Shown one piece after another: positions 16,803 through 24,741 of a DNA stretch of 64,000 nucleotides (its first letter is position 1; every line of letters starts with the position of its first letter). The translations under genes were made by a program, and so were the position numbers. Source of the stretch: an uncultured Lachnospiraceae bacterium. Lineage in GTDB: Bacteria; Bacillota; Clostridia; Lachnospirales; Lachnospiraceae. The notes beneath the pieces were generated by a model that saw only the letters and a list, made by a program, of their open reading frames with translations, was not told the DNA's origin and did no database searches. The stretch is taken from positions 1-64,000 of the forward strand of contig CATOJY010000007.1 of the NCBI GenBank assembly GCA_951800685.1. Direction: 5' to 3'.

Positions 16803-17807
16803 GTGGCATTTTTTGGACTGCTTTTGGGCGGCTTTGGGATTGTCAGGGCAATGGGTAAGAACCATCTTTATCAGAGTACAACGGCAAAGCAGCCTGTTTT
16901 GCAGTCTGTAACGGAAGAAGCCCTGACACAAAAGGAAAGTGAGGCGTGGCAGGACGGATGGGTAAAATACAAGAATACTGTCTATGCATATAATGAAGAT
17001 ATTTTAACGTTTCTGATCATGGGCATTGATAAGCAGAGCGATGCGGAGGAAGTGGCAGAAGGAACAAACGGTGGGCAGGCAGACGCTTTATTTCTGGCAG
17101 TTTTGAACCCACGGAACAGACAGATGAAAGTAATCGGTATCAACAGGAATACCATGACAGATATTGATATTTATGATGAGAATGGAACATACACTTCTAC
17201 GGTCAAAGCACAGATTGCCATACAGCATGGTTTTGGCAATGGCATGGAGGAAAGCTGTGAATATCAGAAGAAGGCAGTTGCAAACCTATTCTATCAGCTT
17301 CCTATACATGGGTACGCGGCGGTGAATATGAGTGCGATCGCGACAATCAATGATGCGGTAGGTGGTGTTGAGGTAACAGTACCGGCAGATCTTGATGGAT
17401 TCGGTGAGGAGTTCATAGAAGGAAAGCAGCTGCAGCTGCAGGGAGAGAACGCCTTTTGGTTTGTAAAGTACAGGGACACAGAGGTCTTTGGATCGGCAGA
17501 TTTGAGGCTGGAAAGGCAGAAAGAGTATCTGAACGGTCTGATCGAGGAGGCAAAACAGGCAGTACATAAAGATGTGTCTGTTGTCATAGATTTGTACCAG
17601 GCAGTTAAACCTCGGATGGTGACAGATATTTCTTTGGATGAGGCAGTCTATCTGGCGCCTATTCTGGCGGAATACGCCTTTGGGCGGGAGGACTTCTATC
17701 TAGTGCCTGGAGAGACTGTTATGGGAGAAAAGTTCGAAGAATTCTACTTGGATGAGGATGCCATGTTTGAGATGATCCTGGATATATTTTATGAAAAAGT
17801 ACAGTGA
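16803..17807 (+). CDS. LytR-CpsA-Psr (LCP) family polymer ligase
   Basis: LCP proteins transfer lipid-linked polysaccharide or teichoic acid to peptidoglycan. The 334-residue frame has the family core: FLIMGIDKQSD, GGQADALFLAVLNP, MKVIGINRNTMTDI, and later ENAFWFVKYRDTEVFGSADLRLERQ with the conserved Arg residues. The only start in this frame is GTG at 16803, with no good ribosome binding site, and it begins in the middle of the transmembrane helix. Fifteen codons upstream, in the same frame, lie the missing basic residues and first half of the helix. Either a frameshift at 16757-16765 supplies them from the kinase gene, or the A-run length is wrong in this sequence. Confidence 0.85.
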   Translation: MAFFGLLLGGFGIVRAMGKNHLYQSTTAKQPVLQSVTEEALTQKESEAWQDGWVKYKNTVYAYNEDILTFLIMGIDKQSDAEEVAEGTNGGQADALFLAVLNPRNRQMKVIGINRNTMTDIDIYDENGTYTSTVKAQIAIQHGFGNGMEESCEYQKKAVANLFYQLPIHGYAAVNMSAIATINDAVGGVEVTVPADLDGFGEEFIEGKQLQLQGENAFWFVKYRDTEVFGSADLRLERQKEYLNGLIEEAKQAVHKDVSVVIDLYQAVKPRMVTDISLDEAVYLAPILAEYAFGREDFYLVPGETVMGEKFEEFYLDEDAMFEMILDIFYEKVQ

Positions 17808-18588
17808 AATCAGGTGGAGAAAGAATTGGATAGGGAAGTTTATGGCGCTTGCTGCTGCAGCGGCACTGCTTACAGGCTGCGGGGAGAAGAATACAGAAGC
17901 TGTGAAACAAGGTGCAGGACAGCAGACAGATTTGGCTACACAGACAACAGGGTTTGCCGGAGAGAGCGCCAGGGATGCCCAAATCGATTTTAGTCTGCTG
18001 CAGGCAGATAATCCGGAGATTTTTGGGTGGCTCTACATACCAGGCACTACAATCGATGCTCCAGTATTACAGAGCGGGCAGGCAGACGATTTCTATGAAA
18101 GCCATAATGCTTACGGAGAGGCGGATGAGGGTGGTGCCATCTATATTGAACTGGCCAATCTGACAAGTATGTGTGATTTCAACACAGTTCTGCACGGTAA
18201 AACAGGAACAGAGCAGACGGGATTGTTTGCAGATTTATACCAGTTTGCTGATCCGGAGTTCTTCAAAGAACATGAGAAGGCATATTTGTATCTGGATGAC
18301 AATGTTTTGACGTATGAGATCTTTGCGGCTTACGAGAGAGAAAATACAAGTCTACTGCGCAGTTATGACTTCACCTATGTGGATGGTTGTGAGCAGTTTT
18401 TGGAGGATCTATACAGTATTCGGGATATGACAATGAACTTGCGGGAAGGATGGGAAGGCATTACGCCCTATCATTTCCTGATCACATTGACGACACAGAA
18501 AGAGGAGCAGCCTGACAGGCAGTTTGTTGTAGTCGGGATTTTGACAAAAGATGCCGCAGGGACCATTGATAGAATTGTTGCTGAATAG
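17791..18588 (+). CDS. Catalytically degenerate class B sortase-like lipoprotein
   Basis: A 265-residue protein with a lipoprotein signal (LLTGC, lipid-attached Cys30) and a sortase B fold core: FGWLYIPGTTIDAPVLQ, NTVLHGKTG and LITLTTQKEE...RQFVVVGIL. In active class B sortases the motifs read NTV(I/L)YGHN and TLSTC, with Arg in RxVVVG. Here the catalytic His position is Lys137 and the catalytic Cys position is Gln236; only Arg243 remains. It therefore should not cleave sorting signals. It overlaps the LCP gene by 17 bases and sits inside the polysaccharide operon, so a structural or polymer-binding role in export is plausible. Confidence 0.8.
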   Translation: MKKYSEIRWRKNWIGKFMALAAAAALLTGCGEKNTEAVKQGAGQQTDLATQTTGFAGESARDAQIDFSLLQADNPEIFGWLYIPGTTIDAPVLQSGQADDFYESHNAYGEADEGGAIYIELANLTSMCDFNTVLHGKTGTEQTGLFADLYQFADPEFFKEHEKAYLYLDDNVLTYEIFAAYERENTSLLRSYDFTYVDGCEQFLEDLYSIRDMTMNLREGWEGITPYHFLITLTTQKEEQPDRQFVVVGILTKDAAGTIDRIVAE

Positions 18589-18639
18589 AATTTTCTATTT
18601 AAGATACCCGGATATCCGGGAAAAAGGAGGAACTTAATC

Positions 18640-19248
18640 ATGAAAAAAATGTTAGCATTGACACTGGCGGGGACGATGGTATTATCCATGCCGGCACTGG
18701 CGGCTACAAGCCCTACAGCAGATTCCTATAGCACGGTGGCTTCGTCTTCTACGTCATCTGTTTCTGCTGTTACCGCATCTTCTGTTTCACAGAGTGTGGC
18801 GAAAGCGGCAGCAGAGGAGAATAAGACCGTCGGGGAATATATGAACAATGCTGTTACGGAAGTTCCAGGGCTGGAGAAGGTGTTTCCTCTTGGACAGGGC
18901 GGACATGTGATCATCAATGGCGTTCCCAGTAACCAGACTTTTTCTGTGTTGAAACCGACACGTGGAAACGTGGATTCTGCGAAGAAATACGCAGTATCGC
19001 TGAGTGGCACGGTCTTAAACGTGGCACAGGTCAAGGCATCGATTACTGGCTTTAACACAGCGCGGGTGAATTTCTATTTAAAAGGGATCAAATCCGGGCA
19101 AAACATTAAAGTGTATCAGTTAGTCGATGGGGAATGGGTGGAACTGAATATTGTGGAGATCAGGGAGGATCACGTAGTAGTAGACATGACGTCTCTTGGA
19201 ACACTGGCATTTATGGAAATACCAGTAGTGGAAGCAGCTGCTGAATAA
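18640..19248 (+). CDS. Secreted hypothetical protein of the polysaccharide operon
   Basis: A 202-residue protein with a clear Sec signal peptide (MKKMLALTLAGTMVLSMPAL, cleavage after ALA). A Ser/Thr/Ala-rich stretch follows (residues 24-60), then a domain of about 120 residues with GGHVIINGVPSNQTFSVLKP and a strand-rich C-terminus ending in EAAAE. I do not know the family. It has a strong AAAGGAGG ribosome binding site and lies between the sortase-like protein and the priming transferase, so a surface role related to the polymer is likely. A short inverted repeat (ACCCGGATATCCGGG, 18606-18620) lies just before its ribosome binding site. Confidence 0.75.
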   Translation: MKKMLALTLAGTMVLSMPALAATSPTADSYSTVASSSTSSVSAVTASSVSQSVAKAAAEENKTVGEYMNNAVTEVPGLEKVFPLGQGGHVIINGVPSNQTFSVLKPTRGNVDSAKKYAVSLSGTVLNVAQVKASITGFNTARVNFYLKGIKSGQNIKVYQLVDGEWVELNIVEIREDHVVVDMTSLGTLAFMEIPVVEAAAE

Positions 19249-19266
19249 TTGTCTGGATAGTATTTT

Positions 19267-20007
19267 ATGGAAAACAGGGTTTGGAGTGAAAAAATGAGCG
19301 AGGAAGTTATGCTGGCTACAAATGCAATGAAAAAACCAGTATCGCAGAGGAGAAAATTGAATTCTGACAGATACCATATGCAGGCAGTATACCAGAAGAA
19401 GAACCCTGCGTACTTGAAAATAAAGCGGGGCATGGATATTCTGTTATCCGTGGCGGCGCTGGTCTTTCTTTCACCGGTGTTTTTCATGACAGCGTTGGCT
19501 ATTAAGCTGGAGGACGGCGGTCCGGTTCTGTTTAGCCAGAGCAGAGCCGGAAAGTCTATGAAGCCATTTAAGATTTACAAATTCCGCAGCATGTGTATTG
19601 ATGCGGATGCCAGAATGCCGGAGATGATGAAAAACAACGAGCAGAGCGGCCATGCCTTTAAGATCAAAGATGATCCACGGATTACCAGAGTGGGCAGGTT
19701 TATCAGAAAATTTTCTATTGATGAACTTCCCCAGCTGATCAATATCATCAAGGGGGATATGAGCCTCGTTGGCCCAAGACCGATCCTGACCTTTCAGATG
19801 GAAGAGTGCAGTCACTATGAGAAGCAGCGTCTGGTAGTGCAGCCGGGACTGACCTGCTACTGGCAGATCAGCGGCCGGGCTAACATTGAGTGGAAAGAAT
19901 GGATTGAGATGGATCTGGATTACATAGAAGATATGAGTCTGTGGACAGATTTGAAGATCATTGTGAAGACGATTCCTGCGGTGTTTGACAGAGAGGGAGC
20001 GTATTAG
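19267..20007 (+). CDS. Priming sugar transferase (polyprenyl-phosphate hexose-1-phosphate transferase)
   Basis: A 246-residue transferase that puts the first sugar phosphate on undecaprenyl phosphate at the inner face of the membrane. It has the small, monotopic form: a hydrophobic segment at about residues 58-80 (MDILLSVAALVFLSPVFF) and the catalytic domain with YKFRSM, DDPRITRVGRFIRKFSIDEL, PQLINIIKGDMSLVGPRP and GLTCYWQISGR. The large multispanning N-terminal part of WbaP-type enzymes is absent. The sugar cannot be read from sequence. Confidence 0.92.
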   Translation: MENRVWSEKMSEEVMLATNAMKKPVSQRRKLNSDRYHMQAVYQKKNPAYLKIKRGMDILLSVAALVFLSPVFFMTALAIKLEDGGPVLFSQSRAGKSMKPFKIYKFRSMCIDADARMPEMMKNNEQSGHAFKIKDDPRITRVGRFIRKFSIDELPQLINIIKGDMSLVGPRPILTFQMEECSHYEKQRLVVQPGLTCYWQISGRANIEWKEWIEMDLDYIEDMSLWTDLKIIVKTIPAVFDREGAY

Positions 20008-20040
20008 GCCTAATATGCGCCATAACAGGAGATACAAGAT

Positions 20041-20859
20041 TTGGAAAATGCAACGGAATTTTTGCAGAAAAAAGAATTAGATATGGTGAAAGAATTTCTC
20101 AGAATATGCGAAAAACATGATCTGAGATATTTCATGGCAGGAGGCACATTCCTGGGGGCAGTCCGGCATAAGGGATTCATTCCCTGGGACGATGATGTTG
20201 ATCTGGGGATGTATCGACGGGATTACGATAGATTTTTGGAAATTGCTAAGAAGGAACTTTCCTATCCGTATAAATTACAAACTTATAGAAACTGTGAAGA
20301 TCATCATTATTATTTTTCACATATTGTGGATGTGAGATATAAAGTAAGGAGAATGGGCAGTCTGGATAAACGGGAAGAATATGTGTGGATCGATATATTT
20401 CCATATGATGGTCTGCCAAAGGGCAGGCTGAAATCTTCCGTTGTATATGCCAGGCTCCTTTTTTATAGATTTTGTTATCATATGGCGTATTTTGATAAGA
20501 TCAATATTGCGAGAAGCGATAGACCGGCATGGCAGAAAGGGATACTCCAAATTCTTAAGATTTCATATACTCTGTTAAGATTTGATAAAAATAAATGGCG
20601 TGACAAGATCGATCGTCTTCTTAAGAAGCAGGATCTTCAAAAGTGTGATAAGATAATGAGCTTTATGGGCGTAAAACTTCACAAGGAAATTTTTCCCAAA
20701 AAGGTTTATGAGGATCTGGTTGAATATCAATTTGAGGATGTTCTGATGAAGGGGCCGGTTGATTATGAGAGAGTGTTGGGGCAAATGTACGGCGATTATA
20801 GGAATCCACCGCCAATAGAGAAGCGGGTATCACATCCGATGGAAATTGTAGAATGCTAA
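20041..20859 (+). CDS. LicD family phosphotransferase 1
   Basis: A 272-residue LicD protein. The signature GGTFLGAVRHKGFIPWDDDV holds the metal-binding WDDDxD. LicD enzymes move a phosphorylated alcohol (phosphocholine, or ribitol/glycerol phosphate) from a CDP donor onto a glycan. The start is TTG at 20041, eight bases after AGGAGAT; ATG 20083 is an alternative. A second LicD and a cytidylyltransferase follow. From here to 26160 the DNA is clearly AT-richer than the first half of the operon. Confidence 0.88.
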   Translation: MENATEFLQKKELDMVKEFLRICEKHDLRYFMAGGTFLGAVRHKGFIPWDDDVDLGMYRRDYDRFLEIAKKELSYPYKLQTYRNCEDHHYYFSHIVDVRYKVRRMGSLDKREEYVWIDIFPYDGLPKGRLKSSVVYARLLFYRFCYHMAYFDKINIARSDRPAWQKGILQILKISYTLLRFDKNKWRDKIDRLLKKQDLQKCDKIMSFMGVKLHKEIFPKKVYEDLVEYQFEDVLMKGPVDYERVLGQMYGDYRNPPPIEKRVSHPMEIVEC

Positions 20860-20883
20860 GAGTAGAAAAAAGGGAGCATAGGG

Positions 20884-21729
20884 ATGTTTAGTGAGAACCC
20901 TGATATATGCAGAATACAGAAAATAGAATTGGAGATGCTCAGATATTTCGATGAAATCTGCAGGAAACATGCGTTGACTTATTATGTATGCGGAGGAACC
21001 CTGCTTGGCGCCGTCAGAGAGGGTGGATTTATCCCCTGGGATGATGACATAGATCTTATGATGCCACGTAAGGACTATGAGTGGTTATTACAGCATCGAG
21101 AAGAGATATTAAACGATAAATATTTTCTATATGATTATAGAATAGATGAGAAAGAAAATAATCCGCGAAGAATACCGGCTTTATGTGATAAAAGCATGAA
21201 GGTCAGGCTGACAAAAGGCAATAAAGAACGGGAGCAGTATATTCTGTTAGATATTTTTATTTTAGACGGAATGCCCAGAGGGAAGATCAAGAGAAATTTG
21301 CATTATCTTTTTTTCAGTGTATGGCATTTAGCCTTGCAGTTATCCTGGTATGATACGACGGTGAATCAATATAAGGTAAACAGGTCATTAGGGGGAAGAC
21401 TTGCGATCAAAATATTGAACAATATAAAGCTTCGGCCTAAATGGGATTCGCAGAAGCTTGTTCAAAAAGAGCACTGTATTCTGAAAAAATACGAGTGGAA
21501 TCACAGTGATCATGTATGCAGCCTTTTGGGGCCATGTCATAAGAAGGAGATTCTTCCGAAAGACTATTTTAAACATAGTGTGAAACTGCAATTTGAAGAT
21601 TTGTTAGTGAATGCTCCGTCTATGTACCACGAAGAATTAACACATTACTATGGGAATTATATGATTCCTCCTACAAGCAAGGAGGAAAAAGAACTGCATC
21701 ATAGAATGGAGATCATAGGGGAAAAGTAG
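20884..21729 (+). CDS. LicD family phosphotransferase 2
   Basis: A 281-residue second LicD protein, clearly related to the first but divergent. Its signature is CGGTLLGAVREGGFIPWDDD followed by IDLMMPRKDY. Two adjacent LicD genes usually mean two substitution sites on the repeat unit. The next gene starts after one base, so the three genes are likely co-translated. Confidence 0.88.
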   Translation: MFSENPDICRIQKIELEMLRYFDEICRKHALTYYVCGGTLLGAVREGGFIPWDDDIDLMMPRKDYEWLLQHREEILNDKYFLYDYRIDEKENNPRRIPALCDKSMKVRLTKGNKEREQYILLDIFILDGMPRGKIKRNLHYLFFSVWHLALQLSWYDTTVNQYKVNRSLGGRLAIKILNNIKLRPKWDSQKLVQKEHCILKKYEWNHSDHVCSLLGPCHKKEILPKDYFKHSVKLQFEDLLVNAPSMYHEELTHYYGNYMIPPTSKEEKELHHRMEIIGEK

Positions 21730-21730
21730 A

Positions 21731-22444
21731 ATGAATATAGCATTATTAACGGCTGCAGGATCGGGAAGCAGAATGCATCAGGAAATTCCAAAGCAGTTTA
21801 TCCACATAAATAATAAACCGGTGATTCTTTATACACTTGAGGCATTTCAAAAGTCTCCTTTGATCGATGAGATAATCGTAGTATCGTTGGAGAGCTGGAA
21901 AGACATGCTCTGGGCATATGCAAAGCAGTTTGGGATAACGAAATTGAAATATATTGTTAAGGGAGGAAAAACGGGACAGGATTCGATTCTGTGCGGCTTA
22001 CGGGAACTACAGAAAGTGCATGACAAAACAGATGTGGTGATGGTACATGATGGAAATCGTCCCATGATCTCACAGGAAGTGATTGCTGACAGTCTGGCTG
22101 TTTATAATCAATATGGGAGTGCGGTTGCTGCCATGCCCTGTGTGGAAGCTATTTTTGAAAGCGAGGATGGAATATCTTCCGATATCACGATTCCAAGAGA
22201 AAAATTGCTGCGGACACAAACACCGCATACGTATACGCTGGGGGAGCTGCTACAGGCTCACGAAGAGGCTGGCAAAAGAAATATCTGTAATACAACGGCT
22301 ACTTGTGTACTGATGCAGAAGCTGGGTAAAAAAATTTATTTTTCCAAAGGTTCTGAGAAAAATCTGAAATTAACAACCGTTGATGATATTGATACTTTTG
22401 TGGCGTATTTGAGTGTTCAAAACAAGACTGAGTTTAAGGAATAA
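21731..22444 (+). CDS. IspD/TarI-type cytidylyltransferase for the CDP donor
   Basis: A 237-residue enzyme of the IspD fold: the CTP-binding loop ALLTAAGSGSRM...PKQF starts at residue 4, with VHDGNRPMIS, LLRTQTPHTY and LTTVDDID farther on. Related enzymes make CDP-methylerythritol (IspD) or CDP-ribitol (TarI). The position after two LicD genes argues for a CDP-alditol or similar donor for those transferases rather than isoprenoid synthesis. No ribitol-5-phosphate reductase (TarJ) or choline uptake gene is in the operon, so the substrate is open. Confidence 0.8.
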   Translation: MNIALLTAAGSGSRMHQEIPKQFIHINNKPVILYTLEAFQKSPLIDEIIVVSLESWKDMLWAYAKQFGITKLKYIVKGGKTGQDSILCGLRELQKVHDKTDVVMVHDGNRPMISQEVIADSLAVYNQYGSAVAAMPCVEAIFESEDGISSDITIPREKLLRTQTPHTYTLGELLQAHEEAGKRNICNTTATCVLMQKLGKKIYFSKGSEKNLKLTTVDDIDTFVAYLSVQNKTEFKE

Positions 22445-22461
22445 TCTGCAGAGGTAATTTG

Positions 22462-23496
22462 ATGAAAAAGGTTGTTATTGATGGGCGGTGTATTAAAGAG
22501 GGAAAATTTGACGGCGCTCAAAGATACGCGATGGAAATACTGCGTGAACTGGATCGGCTTGTTCCTGAGGGTAAGTATGAGCTTTTGCTGAGGTCAGAGA
22601 ATAGAGATCTGGTAGATTTAAAGAATATTAAAAAGATTGGGATCAACTGCAGTCATATGAGATTCTGGAGGTGCAAGGTCCTGTTTTATTTAATAAGGCA
22701 TTGGGCATGGTATATAGATTTTGCCAACGGGCCGGCTATTTGGTACAAATCTATTATTACACAACATGACATATATGCATTTTATAATGTATGTAATAAC
22801 ACAAGAATATATCATTTAAAAAAGAAATGCGCTGCATGGATGAATGCTGTTTTGGCGGCGCATATTGTAACGGTTTCACAGTATAGTAAAGGCACGATGC
22901 TAGAAAAATTACCAGTCAGGCCAGATAAGATCAGTGTAATTTATAATGGATGGCAGCATATGTGCAATACAGAGGCTGATCCAAGCGTATTGGAAAAGAA
23001 TGGGTTGGTGGCAAAGGAGTACTATTTTTTTATTGGACGTTTGGTGAACAATAAAAATATTCAATGGATTTTTCGGGTTGCAGATCACAATTCTTCCAGT
23101 AGGTTTGTTATTTCCGGGGCGGTCAATAATGAGAAATTTGATTATTACACGGGGATAAATAATAATATTACATATACTGGATTTGTTAGCGATGCTGAGT
23201 TGACGGCATTATTTCAGAACTGCAAGGCATTTCTGTTTCCTTCTCTTATGGAGGGATTTGGTATTCCACCATTGGAGGCGTTATATCATGGTGTGCCCAT
23301 TATAATTTCAAATACATCGGCGCTTCCCGAAATATATGAGGATTGTGCACACTATATTGATCCTATGAAGTATGATTATTGCCTAGATGAATTATTAAAA
23401 GAGCCGGTCAGTTCCGCAGACAAAATCTTAGATAAATTTAGTTGGGAAAAATCGGCCAGACAGTGGTATGAATTGATTGAAAGCTATGCGGACTAA
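22462..23496 (+). CDS. Glycosyltransferase, family GT4 (group 1)
   Basis: A 344-residue GT-B glycosyltransferase. The C-terminal nucleotide-sugar half has FIGRLVNNKNIQWI, ITYTGFVSDAELTALFQNCK and the family core SLMEGFGIPPLEAL, with the conserved Glu residues. Donor and linkage cannot be predicted. It is the only classical glycosyltransferase besides the priming enzyme in this operon, so the repeat unit is short or further transferases lie elsewhere. The ATG at 22462 follows GAGGT; the preceding TTG is less likely. Confidence 0.85.
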   Translation: MKKVVIDGRCIKEGKFDGAQRYAMEILRELDRLVPEGKYELLLRSENRDLVDLKNIKKIGINCSHMRFWRCKVLFYLIRHWAWYIDFANGPAIWYKSIITQHDIYAFYNVCNNTRIYHLKKKCAAWMNAVLAAHIVTVSQYSKGTMLEKLPVRPDKISVIYNGWQHMCNTEADPSVLEKNGLVAKEYYFFIGRLVNNKNIQWIFRVADHNSSSRFVISGAVNNEKFDYYTGINNNITYTGFVSDAELTALFQNCKAFLFPSLMEGFGIPPLEALYHGVPIIISNTSALPEIYEDCAHYIDPMKYDYCLDELLKEPVSSADKILDKFSWEKSARQWYELIESYAD

Positions 23497-23505
23497 GGGG
23501 AGAAA

Positions 23506-24741
23506 ATGCATCAGATCAAAATCAATGTTTCGTATATAGGAAAATACATATTTTTGCTTATCATGCTACTTCCTTTCATTGGAATATCCAATTTCCAATA
23601 CATATCAAAATTAAGCAGATATGCGTTTTTGAATCGTTTTATCGATAAGTTATGGTATGTTAATATAGCGGTGATCCTGGTCTATGTCTTATATGTTTTT
23701 TTATGTACAAAACGGTTTTTAAGCGTACCGTGTTTCCTGATCGTATGCATTTTTTCTTATTTATTTATCAGAACATTTATAGAGGGTGTAAAATCACAAA
23801 ATGTACTTACGTTTATTATGTTTGTGCTTTATGCAGAATTATATATTTTCAAAAAGAAAGAAAATTTTCTTGTTTTCATAGATGTATTAAATACATATGT
23901 TTTTCTTAATTTTATTTTTATTCTCCGGTATGTGAATCAGGGAGGCTTAACTTACTGGTCTGTGCGTGAGCAGAAAATCTGGAAAGGCTACTATCTGCTG
24001 GGGTATGATAATCGGTTTATAGTGGTTATTTTGCCATTGATCTGTTTTACGCTGATCCTGTATCGTCAAACGGGAAATAGAAAATATCTTTTTGCACTAT
24101 TCGTTCAATTGTTATCTGAAATTTTAGTGAAATCGGCAGCAACATTCATGGCGTTAGGATGTTTTGGTATTTTTACCTTGCTACAGAATAGCAAAATATT
24201 TATAGAAATAATTTATAAACCGATCAATATTGCTTTGATCTATACGGTTTGTTTCTATGGGGTAGTAGTGGTAAAGATCCAGTATATTGTCAGTAGCGCT
24301 GTTTATTATCTATTTCATAAAGGACTTGATACGACAAGATGGAGACTTTGGAATGAAGGCCTTGAGAAGGCGGAAAAGAATCCGCTCTGGGGTTATGGAT
24401 ATGGACTTGAGACGTTTGGGAATAATTATCTGTCGCCGCATAATATGTTTCTCGAATGGATGACACAGGGAGGAGTCATAGAACTGCTAGGTTATTTTGT
24501 ATTGATTTTTATAGTTTTAAAGAAATTATATAACAATATTGATCATTATGCTGCAAAAATCATATATAATGGTATCGTTGCTTTTATGTTTGCCTACATG
24601 GCAGAGAGCTATAGTATTCATGTATCCTATTGGTCGTTTCTTCTTCTGCTGTTGATGGCGGCAAGATTAGAATATTTGATTCCGCTTTTCGGTGACAGGA
24701 CAGAGCGGTGGTCTCAGATGAGTATACAAAATGAAAATTAA
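23506..24741 (+). CDS. Wzy-like polysaccharide polymerase (O-antigen ligase/polymerase family)
   Basis: A 411-residue protein with about ten hydrophobic helices and the family's large outside loop: WRLWNEGLEKAEKNPLWGYG followed by SPHNMFLEWMTQGGVIELLG. This loop pattern (GxG...xHNxxLE) is typical of Wzy and WaaL. Its place between a glycosyltransferase and a flippase makes polymerase the best reading. The C-terminal end overlaps the flippase gene by 11 bases. Confidence 0.82.
   Translation: MHQIKINVSYIGKYIFLLIMLLPFIGISNFQYISKLSRYAFLNRFIDKLWYVNIAVILVYVLYVFLCTKRFLSVPCFLIVCIFSYLFIRTFIEGVKSQNVLTFIMFVLYAELYIFKKKENFLVFIDVLNTYVFLNFIFILRYVNQGGLTYWSVREQKIWKGYYLLGYDNRFIVVILPLICFTLILYRQTGNRKYLFALFVQLLSEILVKSAATFMALGCFGIFTLLQNSKIFIEIIYKPINIALIYTVCFYGVVVVKIQYIVSSAVYYLFHKGLDTTRWRLWNEGLEKAEKNPLWGYGYGLETFGNNYLSPHNMFLEWMTQGGVIELLGYFVLIFIVLKKLYNNIDHYAAKIIYNGIVAFMFAYMAESYSIHVSYWSFLLLLLMAARLEYLIPLFGDRTERWSQMSIQNEN

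Noticed and set aside
21731-22444. Housekeeping ispD assignment for the cytidylyltransferase
   Set aside because: The fold fits, but the gene is tightly coupled to two licD genes in a capsule operon, so a CDP-alditol or similar role is more likely.
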